Shown: positions 1 through 8,433, numbered from the stretch's first letter. The stretch is 22,701 nt of DNA from an uncultured Prevotellaceae bacterium (GCA_900541935.1 UQLZ01000036.1:1-22701), one strand, 5' to 3'. Numbers and translations are program-made. Notes: generated by a model from the sequence alone, not told the origin.

Positions 1-59
1 AGCGTCCCTACAGTGAATGTTACTCAATTGATTGAATATCTGTTATTTGTAGGGATACA

Positions 60-332
60 TTGCAAATGTGTCCGCAACGCACGAACAAAATGGATTTTAA
101 ATGTTTCCTATTTCGCAACAAAGTCGAAGAGGATAGATTTCATTCAATCAACGTCATAGCCACTACATTCTATAAGCACTACGACGAGATTCTTAACTTC
201 TACAACAACCGTTCAACGAATGTGATGGCAGAATCATTCAATGCTAAAATCAAACTGTTCAGAGCTAATTTATGAGGTGTTACGGACAAGAAGTTCTTCC
301 TTTTCCGCATTGCTAAATTATATGGTTATACC
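60..332 (+). pseudogene. Remnant of an ISAon1/ISL3-type transposase, C-terminal end only
   Basis: The plus frame reads a typical transposase tail: HYDEILNFYNNRSTNVMAES, then FNAKIK and FRANL, with the NRSTN.MAESFNAKIK block seen near the end of ISAon1-family (ISL3-like DDE) transposases. A TGA at about 273-275 replaces the arginine codon usual in 'FRA.LRGVTD'. After it the same frame continues with GVTDKKFFLFRIAKLYGY, so the reading frame survives but is interrupted. Only a TTG at 60 could serve as start and there is no upstream catalytic region in the window. The gene is dead and partly cut off by the window edge. The family assignment rests on this one conserved block. Confidence 0.7.
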
Positions 333-362
333 AATAATGAAAAGTTCAAGGGATATGTGGGT

Positions 363-1394
363 TTACCTTCCTGTATATTTAATAGTTACAGTTTGTCCGT
401 TATAATACCATTCTTTAAACTTAGCTTCAAATTTGCTACCTTTCCATAGGTTTATTATAAATTCGTTATTATCGCCAGGATTTCCTTCGCATATTAATGA
501 CACCATTTTTGTATTTTGACTTATGTCTAATGACTTTAATTTATTATAATTACACGTCAAATCAGTTAAGTCAATTGACTTCTTGAGATTTAGTGATGCT
601 ATATTATTCCAATCACAATCAAGGAATTTTAAATCCGGACAATTTTCTGTTTCTAATGTTGTTAGTTCATTTGCTTTGCAATTAAGGTGCATAAGTGTTA
701 CATCGGTTGCAAGGGACAGTGATTGTATATCATTATATTGGCAGTCTAAATATAGTAGAAATCGATTTTCCTTTAAGTTTAGAGTGGTTAGTTTATTGAA
801 TGAGCAAGTGAGTTTGTACAGTATTTTATTATTACTTAAATCCAGCGTCGTTAGTTTGTTTTCATGAAAGTTAAGTATCTTCAATTTTCTGTTTTTACTT
901 AAATCAAGCGATGTAAAGTTGTTGTTAACACATACCAAATTCTCCAAATTTGTATTGTGTTCTACATTCAAAGAATTTAATTCAGTATATGAACAATTTA
1001 ATGCTGTTAAGTTTGTGTTTAGCGAAATGTTTAGGGATTTTAAAGGGTTTGAATAGCATGATAGATATTCCAGATTAGAGTTTTTGCTTAGATCTATGTT
1101 TGTTATGTTGTTTAAGTTGCATTCTAATTTGATAAGAGAAGAGAAGTACTCGATGCCTTGTAAAGAAGTTATGCCTTGATTATTCAAGTAGAGTTCTTCT
1201 ATTTCCATTATTTCTTCTGGAGTTATATTAGAAGGGTCCTTAATATAGCCTTTTTTAAATAGAGCTGTTGCAAATGAGTCCTCAAAATGAGATGATATAT
1301 TTTCATCGGGAGCAGGTGCTGGAATGTCATTCTCGCTACAAGCGTATAGGGAGAACATAAGAATCGCTGCAAGAAAAAAATTGAGAGTTTTCAT
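363..1394 (-). CDS. Leucine-rich-repeat lipoprotein, long paralogue
   Basis: 343 residues. A lipoprotein signal peptide ends in LYAC with the acylated cysteine at residue 19. It is followed by a short acidic/proline stretch (SENDIPAPAPDEN) that resembles a surface-export tether. From about residue 66 to 310 there are ten to eleven 21-residue repeats of the form LxxLxCxxNxLxxLDLSxNxx, which is the bacterial internalin-like LRR pattern. A C-terminal cap follows, with GNPG, FEAKFKEWYYNGQTVTIKYT. The gene starts 3 bp downstream of the shorter LRR gene at 1398-1979 and shares its signal peptide, pre-repeat segment (FKKGYIKDPSNIT versus LMLRGYVEDASYIT) and cap, so the two are tandem duplicates in one operon. 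The role is probably cell-surface protein binding; the ligand is unknown. Confidence 0.88.
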   Translation of the reverse strand: MKTLNFFLAAILMFSLYACSENDIPAPAPDENISSHFEDSFATALFKKGYIKDPSNITPEEIMEIEELYLNNQGITSLQGIEYFSSLIKLECNLNNITNIDLSKNSNLEYLSCYSNPLKSLNISLNTNLTALNCSYTELNSLNVEHNTNLENLVCVNNNFTSLDLSKNRKLKILNFHENKLTTLDLSNNKILYKLTCSFNKLTTLNLKENRFLLYLDCQYNDIQSLSLATDVTLMHLNCKANELTTLETENCPDLKFLDCDWNNIASLNLKKSIDLTDLTCNYNKLKSLDISQNTKMVSLICEGNPGDNNEFIINLWKGSKFEAKFKEWYYNGQTVTIKYTGR

Positions 1395-1397
1395 ATC

Positions 1398-1979
1398 TTA
1401 TTTTTGAGTGAGTTTTACTGTAATAGTTTCTCCGTTGTAGTCCCAAGAGTTTTGCCAAGTTTCAAAATCTGTTCCGGGGTATATTGCTACTTCAAAAGAG
1501 CCATTTTTTCCTGGATTAGAGACGCAATTCAGATAAGTCAGTTTTTTACAGTATCTTAAATCGAGGGAAGTCAGGTTGTTGCGTTGGCAAGACAAATAAG
1601 ATATATTTGCATTCTCGCTCAGACGGATGTCTGTTAGACTGTTGTCTGCGCAGTAAAGAGTCTCAAGTTTAGTGTTTTTACTAAAGTCAAGAGATGAGAG
1701 ACTATTAGCATAGCACAGCAGTTCTGTTAGAGATGTCATAAACTCAATGCCTCGCAGTGATTTTAATTCGCAACCTGATACGTCCAATTTCTTTATAGTG
1801 TCCACATCTGCTTGAGTTATGTAGGAAGCGTCTTCCACATAGCCTCTCAACATTAGAAAAAGGGCAAACCTATTGTCAAATTTCAAAGATAGATTGTCAT
1901 TCTGCATAGGCTCGTCATTAGAGCAGGCAGCAAATGCAAACAGTAGGATTATTGCTAATAGGATTTTAAGTGGTTTCAT
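1398..1979 (-). CDS. Leucine-rich-repeat lipoprotein, short paralogue
   Basis: 193 residues and first gene of a two-gene minus-strand operon. The signal peptide ends AFAAC, with the lipid-modified cysteine at residue 19, followed by SNDEP, an acidic post-cysteine segment like Bacteroidota surface-lipoprotein export signals. Three full and one partial 21-residue LRR units follow (TSLTELLCYANSLSSLDFSK, then related units). The cap has SNPGKNGSFEV and NSWDYNGETITVKLT, matching the cap of the neighbouring long paralogue. The difference between the two genes is essentially the number of central repeats, which suggests repeat expansion or contraction after duplication. A good promoter lies about 65 bp upstream of the start codon. 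Confidence 0.87.
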   Translation of the reverse strand: MKPLKILLAIILLFAFAACSNDEPMQNDNLSLKFDNRFALFLMLRGYVEDASYITQADVDTIKKLDVSGCELKSLRGIEFMTSLTELLCYANSLSSLDFSKNTKLETLYCADNSLTDIRLSENANISYLSCQRNNLTSLDLRYCKKLTYLNCVSNPGKNGSFEVAIYPGTDFETWQNSWDYNGETITVKLTQK

Positions 1980-2044
1980 ATTGCTTTTATTAAGTTTTTT
2001 GTTGGTTTTGTTAACTTGGCATTGCTAAGCACATCCCTTATTTG

Positions 2045-2076
2045 CAAATATAGATATGAGAAAGAAGAAATGCAAA
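2045..2076 (-). promoter_or_regulatory. Bacteroidales-type promoter for the LRR operon
   Basis: On the minus strand TTTG (2076-2073) is followed after exactly 20 bases by TATATTTG (2052-2045), a full match to the Bacteroidales -33/-7 consensus TTTG-N19-21-TAnnTTTG. Transcription would begin near 2038 and leave a leader of about 60 nt before the start codon of the short LRR gene. Confidence 0.75.
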
Positions 2077-2146
2077 AAATCAGGTATAAATTTACTTGCA
2101 TTTCGAGAGTCAAGTCCTAATACATAAAGAGTTCATTTCAGTGACT

Positions 2147-2983
2147 TTAGTATTCACTGAATAGTTTTGGTTTGATGACCAAGCCGATTCTTAGGCGAGA
2201 TTTGAAAACATTGTAATCAAGAAGGTTTTCTCCGTAGCCATTATAGTACTGAAGGAATAGGAATTGATTGTCGCGTTTGAAAACACGGTAACTGATTTCC
2301 CATATTGAATTATAACTTAACCTCCAGCCACGACGCTTAACGAGTGTCAGTCCAAAGTGGAAACGCTTGTTAGGAGAGGTTATAGACAAACCTGTTTGGT
2401 ATATTCCGCAATAGTCAAGAATATCTTTATTGTTCTGACCGTCGATAATTGGAATCCATACTTTGCCGTGAATCATAATATTAGGGTCAATAAAGATATT
2501 ACCAGCCAGGGAAATCTTGTTCCAACTCCTTGAAGCCAGCCCGTCACGACCGTTTGACTCGTGTTCAAGCATCAGCGTTACTTTTCCTATATATCTGTTT
2601 TTTACAATAAGATGCTTAGCAATACCGATACCAGGGTTAAAGTTGAAATCTCGCATAGGCAGCGATTCTTCAAAGACATTCCACATACATTTTTGTGAAT
2701 AGAAGAGATAGAGGTATGTGTTAAACGGCAGAGTACTCTTCGTAAGCCGTTGCGAAATGCTTATCTGGAATTTGACATCAGAGTTTGTTCTTGTCGGTTT
2801 TGAGCCTATTGTTGTGCCGGCAATGAAGTAGTTGTCCTTATAAAGAGAAAAGTACGGACCGTTGTCAATTTCGCGACGAATACTGTCAACATTGTATTTT
2901 TGTTGCTGTGGAAGAGTCGTTATTTGCCCATAGGAGCATAAAAACGACATGATTGATGACAATATTAAAAATACGTGCTTCAT
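2147..2983 (-). CDS. pldA: Outer-membrane phospholipase A (OMPLA)
   Basis: 278 residues with a cleavable signal peptide of about 19 residues (MKHVFLILSS...CSYGQ). It hydrolyses acyl chains of phospholipids in the outer membrane as a 12-strand beta barrel. The catalytic block is clear: LEHESNGRDGLASRSWN, giving His141, Ser143 and Asn155, spaced as His142, Ser144 and Asn156 of the E. coli enzyme. A second family motif, YYNGYGENLLDYN, lies at about 246-258. The alternating hydrophobic pattern and the terminal FSEY fit a barrel protein. The length matches the family. The gene stands alone on the minus strand, divergent from the lipoprotein gene at 3100. The start is chosen because it gives a proper signal peptide. 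Confidence 0.9.
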   Translation of the reverse strand: MKHVFLILSSIMSFLCSYGQITTLPQQQKYNVDSIRREIDNGPYFSLYKDNYFIAGTTIGSKPTRTNSDVKFQISISQRLTKSTLPFNTYLYLFYSQKCMWNVFEESLPMRDFNFNPGIGIAKHLIVKNRYIGKVTLMLEHESNGRDGLASRSWNKISLAGNIFIDPNIMIHGKVWIPIIDGQNNKDILDYCGIYQTGLSITSPNKRFHFGLTLVKRRGWRLSYNSIWEISYRVFKRDNQFLFLQYYNGYGENLLDYNVFKSRLRIGLVIKPKLFSEY

Positions 2984-2990
2984 ACCTCTG

Positions 2991-2998
2991 CAAAATTA
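2991..2998 (-). promoter_or_regulatory. Possible -7 element of the phospholipase promoter
   Basis: Reading the minus strand, TAATTTTG (TAnnTTTG) ends 7 bases before the ATG of pldA. No TTTG lies at the proper 19-21 base spacing; the nearest is only about 13 bases away. The site is therefore weak, and the leader would be almost absent. Confidence 0.35.
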
Positions 2999-3049
2999 CA
3001 TAAATAAAAAACAAAACCATTTCTTTTGTCTCTGATATTTGTATTAATA

Positions 3050-3081
3050 TTTGCTCTTTTTATGGTTTAATTGTAATTTTG
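3050..3081 (+). promoter_or_regulatory. Bacteroidales-type promoter for the lipoprotein-yifB operon
   Basis: TTTG at 3050-3053, a 20-base spacer, then TAATTTTG at 3074-3081 match the -33/-7 consensus. Transcription should begin near 3088, about 12 nt before the ATG at 3100. Confidence 0.72.
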
Positions 3082-3099
3082 TAGGAAAGACAGTTCATT

Positions 3100-4110
3100 A
3101 TGAGAAAGTTTTTAGGCATGATTATGTTGCTGCTTCTGACTCTTTTAAGTTCCTGCGGCAAAAGTGAGTTCACAGTAGAAGGTTATTTCGATGACGGTAT
3201 AACGCAGAATCTGAGATTTGTTTATGCAACGCCGGAGAGTGTAACGTCGCAATGGATTCCAGCCGTTGACGGTAAGGTCAAGATGGTTGGCAAATCCAAT
3301 GATCTGACCGTTGTTTACATCTTCAATGGACAGTCCAAATTCCTGGCGCATCTTGTTGTTAAAAACGGTGAGACAGTAACTTTCTCAGGCAAGATAACCG
3401 ACCCTTTCGGTTTCAAGTTAGACGGAAGTGAATTGAATCGTGAGTGGTCGGGTTTCATGAGCGACAATTACAGTGATTTTAAGTCGGGCACTACATCAAA
3501 GACCGATAAAGCCATTGAGAATTATATTTCAAATAATCCGGAGAGCGTTTTGAGCACGCTTTTGCTAACATGTGATTATTCCGATATAGAGTCTGACCGA
3601 GCAAAAGAATTGCTCGAGTCAATTTCTGAAAAGGCAAAACCGGAATCCCTCCTGTGCCTTTTCGGAAGCACGCTGAAAAATGAGAGTTCTGCGAGCAAGA
3701 AACTCGTTCCTTTTACCATTCGAAATGAAAAGGACTCACTTGTTCTTCTTGACCACAAGAAGAACCGGGCAAACATACTCTATTTCTGGTATAATACATC
3801 AGAAGAAGACACCCTGCGAACTAAAATTGTTAAAGAATTAAAGGCGTTGTCGGCAAAGAAAAGCGTTACTGTAGCAGATATTTTTGTCAATACAGATACC
3901 GCAAAATGGTATAGGACAGTAAAAAATGATTCCGTTAAGTGGAAGCATTATAAGGCACTGACAGGCCATTATGAATCATCTATCGCCGACTTGAATGTTG
4001 TTGGCGAAAACTTCATTATCGTTGCCGATTCTACCGGTCAGCAACTCTATCGCGGCTATGATGCCCAAAAGGCAAAGAAAGCAGTTGAAGATATTACAGA
4101 CAAAAAATAA
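3100..4110 (+). CDS. Lipoprotein with DUF4369-like N-terminus and thioredoxin-like C-terminus
   Basis: 336 residues. The signal peptide has a lipobox LLSSC, with cysteine 19 as the lipid anchor. The following region (EFTVEGYFDDG...VYATPES, later VKNGETVTFSGKI) has the beta-strand pattern of the DUF4369-type domain found ahead of Bacteroidota thioredoxin-like proteins. The last 120 residues (ANILYFWYNTSEEDTLRTKI, then VTVADIFVNTDT and FIIVADSTGQQLYRG) look like a thioredoxin fold. There is no CxxC, so disulfide chemistry is unlikely. It lies 5 bp upstream of the YifB-type ATPase gene and should be cotranscribed with it. A structural or binding role in the cell envelope is inferred; the exact function is unknown. 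Confidence 0.7.
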   Translation: MRKFLGMIMLLLLTLLSSCGKSEFTVEGYFDDGITQNLRFVYATPESVTSQWIPAVDGKVKMVGKSNDLTVVYIFNGQSKFLAHLVVKNGETVTFSGKITDPFGFKLDGSELNREWSGFMSDNYSDFKSGTTSKTDKAIENYISNNPESVLSTLLLTCDYSDIESDRAKELLESISEKAKPESLLCLFGSTLKNESSASKKLVPFTIRNEKDSLVLLDHKKNRANILYFWYNTSEEDTLRTKIVKELKALSAKKSVTVADIFVNTDTAKWYRTVKNDSVKWKHYKALTGHYESSIADLNVVGENFIIVADSTGQQLYRGYDAQKAKKAVEDITDKK

Positions 4111-4115
4111 ATACC

Positions 4116-5663
4116 ATGTTAGTCAAGATAAACGGAGCAGCGGTTCAAGGTATTGATGCCATATCGGTCGTTATAGAGGTACTTGTTGGCAAAGGGTTCA
4201 ACTGTACTATCGTAGGGCTTCCCGACACTGCTGTTAAAGAAAGTTACCCGAGAATCATGTCTGCCATCAGGCAGTGCGGAATCGACTTTCCGCGGCGAGA
4301 TATTGTTATCAATCTCTCGCCTGCCGACATAAAGAAAGAAGGTTCTGCCTACGACCTTCCGATGGCAGTCGGCATTCTGGCAGGAAATGAGAATATCAAG
4401 TCTGAAAAACTTGGCAGATATATGATAATGGGAGAACTTTCGCTTGACGGTTCCGTTTTGCCGATAAAGGGCGTTCTTCCGATGGCGATAAAGGCAAGAG
4501 AAGAGCAGTTAGACGGAATTATAGTGCCAAAGGCTAACGTTATGGAAGCGGCAGTTGTAAACCGCTTGAAAGTCTATGGCGTGGAAAATATACTTGAGGT
4601 TATAGGGTTCTTCAATGAAGCAATAGACTTGCAACCGACAGTTATCAATACCCGAGAAATGTTTAGCCAGCAAGTCAATCATTTTGAATATGACTTTTCC
4701 GAAGTGAAGGGTCAGGAAAACGTTAAGCGGGCATTTGAAGTTGCCTGTGCCGGCGGACACAATATCCTGCTTATCGGTTCTCCAGGGTCAGGTAAGTCGA
4801 TGATGGCAAAACGCTTGCCGTCAATACTGCCACCCTTGACGTTGCAAGAGGCTCTTGAAACGACAAAAATACACTCCGTTGCGGGAAAACTTTCGCACGG
4901 CTCAATGCTTATGACGCAGCGCCCTTTCCGCTCACCGCACCACACTATTTCACCTGTGGCGCTCGTTGGCGGAGGCTCAAACCCTATGCCTGGTGAGATA
5001 AGCCTTGCTCATAACGGAATACTTTTTCTTGATGAGTTTCCTGAATTTAGCAGACAGGTATTGGAAGTTATGCGTCAGCCTCTTGAAGACCGCCATATCT
5101 CAATTTCGAGGGCAAAATATACCGTTGACTATCCTGCCGGATTTATGCTCGTAGCGTCAATGAACCCGTGCCCGTGCGGATATTTCAACCACCCAAAAAA
5201 GAAATGTATATGCGCACCAGGAGCAGTTCACAGATATATAAACAAAATCTCGGGACCGCTGCTCGACAGAATAGATCTGCAGGTGGAAGTTGCGCCAGTG
5301 GAATTTGATGAGATGTCGTCACAGGTGCCGGCAGAGAGCAGTGAGGAAATCCGCAAGCGTGTAATAGCAGCGCGGGAGATACAGACCGAGCGATACAAGG
5401 GAATAAAGGGCGTTTACTGCAATGCGCAGATGTCAACACGCCTGCTACACCAGTATGCGCAGCCGTCAGAAGAAGGGCTTGAGATGCTCAGAACGGCAAT
5501 GACGCGTTTTAACATGTCGGCGAGGGCATACGACAGAATATTGCGTGTGGCACGTACGTTAGCCGATTTGGAGGCATCAGAAAGCGTGCTGCCGCACCAT
5601 ATACAGGAAGCGATAAGTTACCGCAACCTTGACCGTGAAAACTGGGCAGAAAAGTCGTTATAG
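4116..5663 (+). CDS. YifB/ComM-family Mg-chelatase-like AAA+ ATPase
   Basis: 515 residues, the usual length for the family. The N-terminal part (1-180) is the ChlI-type domain, with GLPDTAVKESYPRI at 34-47 and INLSPADIKKEGSAYDLP at 65-82. The AAA+ core has Walker A GSPGSGKS at 221-228, FRSPHHT at 271-277, Walker B ILFLDE at 302-307, and LLDRID at 382-387. A cysteine cluster, NPCPCGYFN...KKCICAP, lies at about 350-368. ComM of naturally competent bacteria is a hexameric helicase that promotes branch migration during recombination of incoming DNA; a similar role here is inferred from the family. It is the second gene of an operon with the lipoprotein. This is a conserved housekeeping-type gene and marks the last clearly chromosomal gene on the left side. 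Confidence 0.93.
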   Translation: MLVKINGAAVQGIDAISVVIEVLVGKGFNCTIVGLPDTAVKESYPRIMSAIRQCGIDFPRRDIVINLSPADIKKEGSAYDLPMAVGILAGNENIKSEKLGRYMIMGELSLDGSVLPIKGVLPMAIKAREEQLDGIIVPKANVMEAAVVNRLKVYGVENILEVIGFFNEAIDLQPTVINTREMFSQQVNHFEYDFSEVKGQENVKRAFEVACAGGHNILLIGSPGSGKSMMAKRLPSILPPLTLQEALETTKIHSVAGKLSHGSMLMTQRPFRSPHHTISPVALVGGGSNPMPGEISLAHNGILFLDEFPEFSRQVLEVMRQPLEDRHISISRAKYTVDYPAGFMLVASMNPCPCGYFNHPKKKCICAPGAVHRYINKISGPLLDRIDLQVEVAPVEFDEMSSQVPAESSEEIRKRVIAAREIQTERYKGIKGVYCNAQMSTRLLHQYAQPSEEGLEMLRTAMTRFNMSARAYDRILRVARTLADLEASESVLPHHIQEAISYRNLDRENWAEKSL

Positions 5664-5675
5664 ATAACAATTGCA

Positions 5676-5707
5676 AAAGTATAGTACATTTGCGTACTTT
5701 GTTTTTT
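5676..5707 (+). terminator. Weak intrinsic terminator after the YifB gene
   Basis: AAAGTA (5676-5681) pairs with TACTTT (5695-5700), with a 13-nt loop, followed by GTTTTTTG. The stem is short and AT-rich, so termination efficiency is doubtful. Confidence 0.33.
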
Positions 5708-5805
5708 GTCACAGCATGTGGCATTATTGTATAATTCGCAATGTGTTTGCAAGGCAGAACGGCCTTCAGAGGATAATAAAGTGATAAGTTAATGGAAAGT
5801 CTTGT

Positions 5806-5991
5806 ATGAAATGCCACTTAATGGGCTCTAAGAACAGTTATGTGATGTCTTTCTGTTTGGTTGTTATACTGCAGCAGGTAAGCGGACATAAGACGCAGAA
5901 GGCTTTCATGGGTTACATCAAGCTCTCTTCCGATGAGATTGCGGATGAGATTGATGCTATAGCCAATGGCGCGAAAGCTGATGTGTTTTAG
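5806..5991 (+). pseudogene. C-terminal remnant of a tyrosine recombinase (integrase)
   Basis: The frame ending at 5991 reads VVILQQVSGHKTQKAFMGYI, then KLSSDEIADEIDAIA. This is the last motif of Bacteroidota tyrosine recombinases: GHK supplies the late histidine, and the tyrosine nine residues after it (MGY) fits the catalytic nucleophile. The catalytic core upstream is absent, and the first 14 residues after the ATG at 5806 do not look like integrase, so that ATG is not a meaningful start. It lies between the YifB gene and the broken RhuM-Fic gene, and probably marks the edge of an older integrated element that has been largely deleted. Confidence 0.72.
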
Positions 5992-6047
5992 TGTTGATAA
6001 AAAACAGAAAGTATCATAACTTCAAAACTTTATCCTAACTTTGCCTT

Positions 6048-7040
6048 ATGAATACTCAGAATGAAATAGTCATTTATCAGATGCCCAATGGCGAGATGCA
6101 ATTGGACGTAACTGTCAGTGGAGAGACTATATGGTTGACTCAGCGTCAAATAGCAGAATTATTCGGCACGAAGGTTCCGGCTATTTCCAAACATTTAAAG
6201 AATATATTCGCCTCTGGTGAATTAGACCGAGATGCGACTATTTCCAAAATGGAAAAAGTCGTGAACCGAGGATTTAGAGGGGCATCCATAGAGATAGTTG
6301 ACCATTACAATCTTGATGCAATCCTTTCGGTTGGCTATCGTGTCAATTCAAAAAATGCAACTGCTTTCCGCATTTGGGCAAACAAAATCCTGAAGCAATA
6401 CCTGCTTCAAGGTTATGCCATCAATGAGCGCATAGCCAGCCGGAAGTTCGATGAACTCAGCCAGTTGGTCAAGGTGCTGGGACGTACTATTCAGAATCAA
6501 GAGAGGTTGACCAAGGACAGCCGTTCGCTGCTCAATGTCGTGGTGGACTATACTTATGCACTCGATACGCTCGACCGTTACGACTATCAGGAGTTGACGA
6601 TAGAAAAGACCACACCCCAGGTAGCCTTTCATGCCACTTACGAAAATGCCATGGAGGTGATTCGCCAGCTTCATTAGAAGTTCGGAGGCAGCCCGCTTTT
6701 CGGCAACGAGAAAGACGACTCGTTCAAAAGCTCCATCGGGCAGATATACCAGACCTTTGGAGGCGAGGACCTTTATCCCTCGGTTGAAGAGAAGGCAGCC
6801 ATGCTGCTTTACCTTGTCACCAAGAACCATTCCTTCAGCGATGGCAACAAACGTATCGTTGCCACGCTGTTTCTGTGGTTTCTCAATGGCAATGGTATCC
6901 TTTACAATGAAGACGGCACCAAGCGTATAGCAGACAATACCCTGGTGGCGCTCACCCTGATGATAGCGGAAAGCCGTACTGAGGAAAAGGACACCATGCT
7001 GAAAGTGATTGTAAACCTTATCAACCAGAACAACAGATAG
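6048..7040 (+). pseudogene. RhuM-Fic/DOC fusion gene interrupted by one amber codon
   Basis: Read through, the frame gives about 330 residues, the normal length for RhuM/Fic/DOC proteins. The RhuM half (codons 1 to about 140) has VSGETIWLTQRQIAELFGTK, ISKHLKNIF and HYNLDAILSVGYRVNSKNAT. The Fic half has SFKSSIGQIYQTFGG and the motif HSFSDGNKR, whose histidine is the Fic catalytic base and whose GNKR binds nucleotide phosphates. A single TAG at 6675-6677 (codon 210) splits it; the flanking codons on both sides stay in the same frame and match the family, so the lesion is one nonsense change. Two shorter products, 209 residues from 6048 and 79 from 6801, are formally possible. A TAnnTTTG-like box at 6036-6043 lies only 4 bases before the ATG. 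Fic enzymes attach AMP or related groups to target proteins; activity here is doubtful. Confidence 0.85.
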
Positions 7041-7177
7041 GGAAAATGAAGTCTGTTCAGTAGATTTATGTTGTTCATTTCTTTTTTGACAGGCAAGGTA
7101 CTTATCTTTATCTTTTGCAGCTTGCCACCTTGTCTGTTGAAGCCAATCGAAAGAGGAAAACAATTTCTTTCTATGTA

Positions 7178-7220
7178 TATATTTTGTCACAAATTTTCCG
7201 TATTATTGTGACAAAATATA
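7178..7220. repeat. Perfect 15-bp inverted repeat containing the left copy of a direct repeat
   Basis: TATATTTTGTCACAA (7178-7192) and its exact reverse complement (7206-7220) flank a 13-nt loop. The left arm and loop (7182-7204) also occur nearly identically at 8412-8433, on the other side of the ADP-ribosylglycohydrolase gene. It lies between two convergent genes. It may be an operator-like site, an element end or a weak bidirectional terminator; there is no clear T-run next to the stem. Confidence 0.6.
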
Positions 7221-7293
7221 AGTTGTATGGATAGTGTAACATCGAAAATCGAGCATTTAATTTAGGGTATAAAATCAATTCTGTAAAAAATAA

Positions 7294-7341
7294 CAGCACC
7301 TAAGACGAGGGTGCTGAAAAAATCACTGTTTTTCAGTACCC
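7294..7341. terminator. Overlapping hairpins between convergent genes
   Basis: Two alternative stems share sequence. CAGCACC (7294-7300) pairs with GGTGCTG (7310-7316), followed by AAAAAA. GGGTGCTGAAAAA (7309-7321) pairs with TTTTTCAGTACCC (7329-7341) with one mismatch. The position between the ends of the RhuM-Fic gene (plus) and the ADP-ribosylglycohydrolase gene (minus) fits a transcription stop for both directions. Confidence 0.5.
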
Positions 7342-7375
7342 TTTATAAAACAGGGTTCCTTTTAAAAAGGTACTT

Positions 7376-8311
7376 TTATTCATCTAAGTCCCGGACAGTG
7401 TTTTTATAAATGTCTTCTATGATTTGTTTGTTTTGAAGGTTATCCACATAATATTGCGGAATATTTGAAAAACCATATTTAGCTCCTAATAAAGCACATG
7501 AAACAGCCGCATTGGTGTCTGCATCACCGCCAAGATTTACAACGGAAAGTAAACCATCTTTGAATGAATTACAATGCCACAAACTCCATAATGCTACGGA
7601 TATGGTTTTTAACGTATAGCCCATTGTATTATCATCTAACGAAAGAACAGTAGGATTCTCATTTGTCGCTAAATCTATATATTCGTTAATGCGGCTGTCA
7701 TATCTGTCTGCAATATCCTTTAATGCGGATATGTCTAATTGTGTGTTATTGAAAATCAAATCTTGTATTAACCTAACGTAGAGAACACAAGAACCGATAC
7801 AACGCATATCGGGATGTGTCAAACGGCAAATATTAGCAATTTCCTCTTCCTCTACCATTGGAGAGGTAGCCACTATTGAAGTTCTCATAAGCCCACCATT
7901 GGCAGCACTATTACATTTGTATAATTTCCAAATTATATCTGCCGCTTTTATCGGGTCTTTTGTATAGTCACTCATGCAAAGCACATTAAACGTATGTCTG
8001 CCTATTCCCATTGGTGTTCCGTTAAACCAATCCTTGAAATTGTGTGCTATCTTATTTAAGTCGAAATGATTGTTTTTTCTTGCTTTAGCGATGCAAATCA
8101 TCATGTCTGTGTCATCCGTCCAACTCCCTTTCTTCCAACGTATGCGGTGTGCATCTTGTATGATTTGGTCGTAATGCACCAATCCTTTTGGATAGTATTT
8201 CTTAACTTCGTGCTGCGACATAAATTCTGTACCTAAACCCAATGCGTCGCCAATAGCTTGCCCATAGATGCAGCCCTTGATTCTGTCTTTTGTTATATCT
8301 GATAAAACCAT
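7376..8311 (-). CDS. ADP-ribosylglycohydrolase family protein
   Basis: 311 residues, a normal length for the DraG/ARH family, which removes ADP-ribose from proteins or other targets with two metal ions (Mg or Mn). The metal-binding motifs are present: GSWTDDTDM at 62-70 near the N-terminus and GGDADTNAA at 261-269 near the C-terminus. The family start signature (IKGCIYGQAIGDALGLGTEF) and an NGGLMRT block at 138-144 are also there. The gene stands alone, convergent with the broken RhuM-Fic gene, with a near-identical 22-23 bp sequence on either side, so it may have arrived as a cassette. Whether it reverses a toxin's ADP-ribosylation or has a metabolic job cannot be told from the sequence. Confidence 0.9.
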   Translation of the reverse strand: MVLSDITKDRIKGCIYGQAIGDALGLGTEFMSQHEVKKYYPKGLVHYDQIIQDAHRIRWKKGSWTDDTDMMICIAKARKNNHFDLNKIAHNFKDWFNGTPMGIGRHTFNVLCMSDYTKDPIKAADIIWKLYKCNSAANGGLMRTSIVATSPMVEEEEIANICRLTHPDMRCIGSCVLYVRLIQDLIFNNTQLDISALKDIADRYDSRINEYIDLATNENPTVLSLDDNTMGYTLKTISVALWSLWHCNSFKDGLLSVVNLGGDADTNAAVSCALLGAKYGFSNIPQYYVDNLQNKQIIEDIYKNTVRDLDE

Positions 8312-8411
8312 ATTATATTGTTTCTGTGTATTTCCCTCTAAGGTAGAGAACTTTTTCTATTCTCCCTATAAAACAGACTTTCTTTTTTCTTTTCTTTGTA
8401 GGTGTAATTGT

Positions 8412-8433
8412 TTTTGTCACAAATTTCCGTATT
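8412..8433 (+). repeat. Right copy of the direct repeat flanking the glycohydrolase gene
   Basis: TTTTGTCACAAATTT followed by CCGTATT here matches 7182-7204 except for one T more in the left copy. The two copies enclose about 1.2 kb that holds only the ADP-ribosylglycohydrolase gene and its flanks. Confidence 0.55.

Noticed and set aside
6348..7190. 280-codon minus-strand frame opposite the RhuM-Fic gene
   Set aside because: It is antisense to a gene with clear domain motifs and has no family features of its own.
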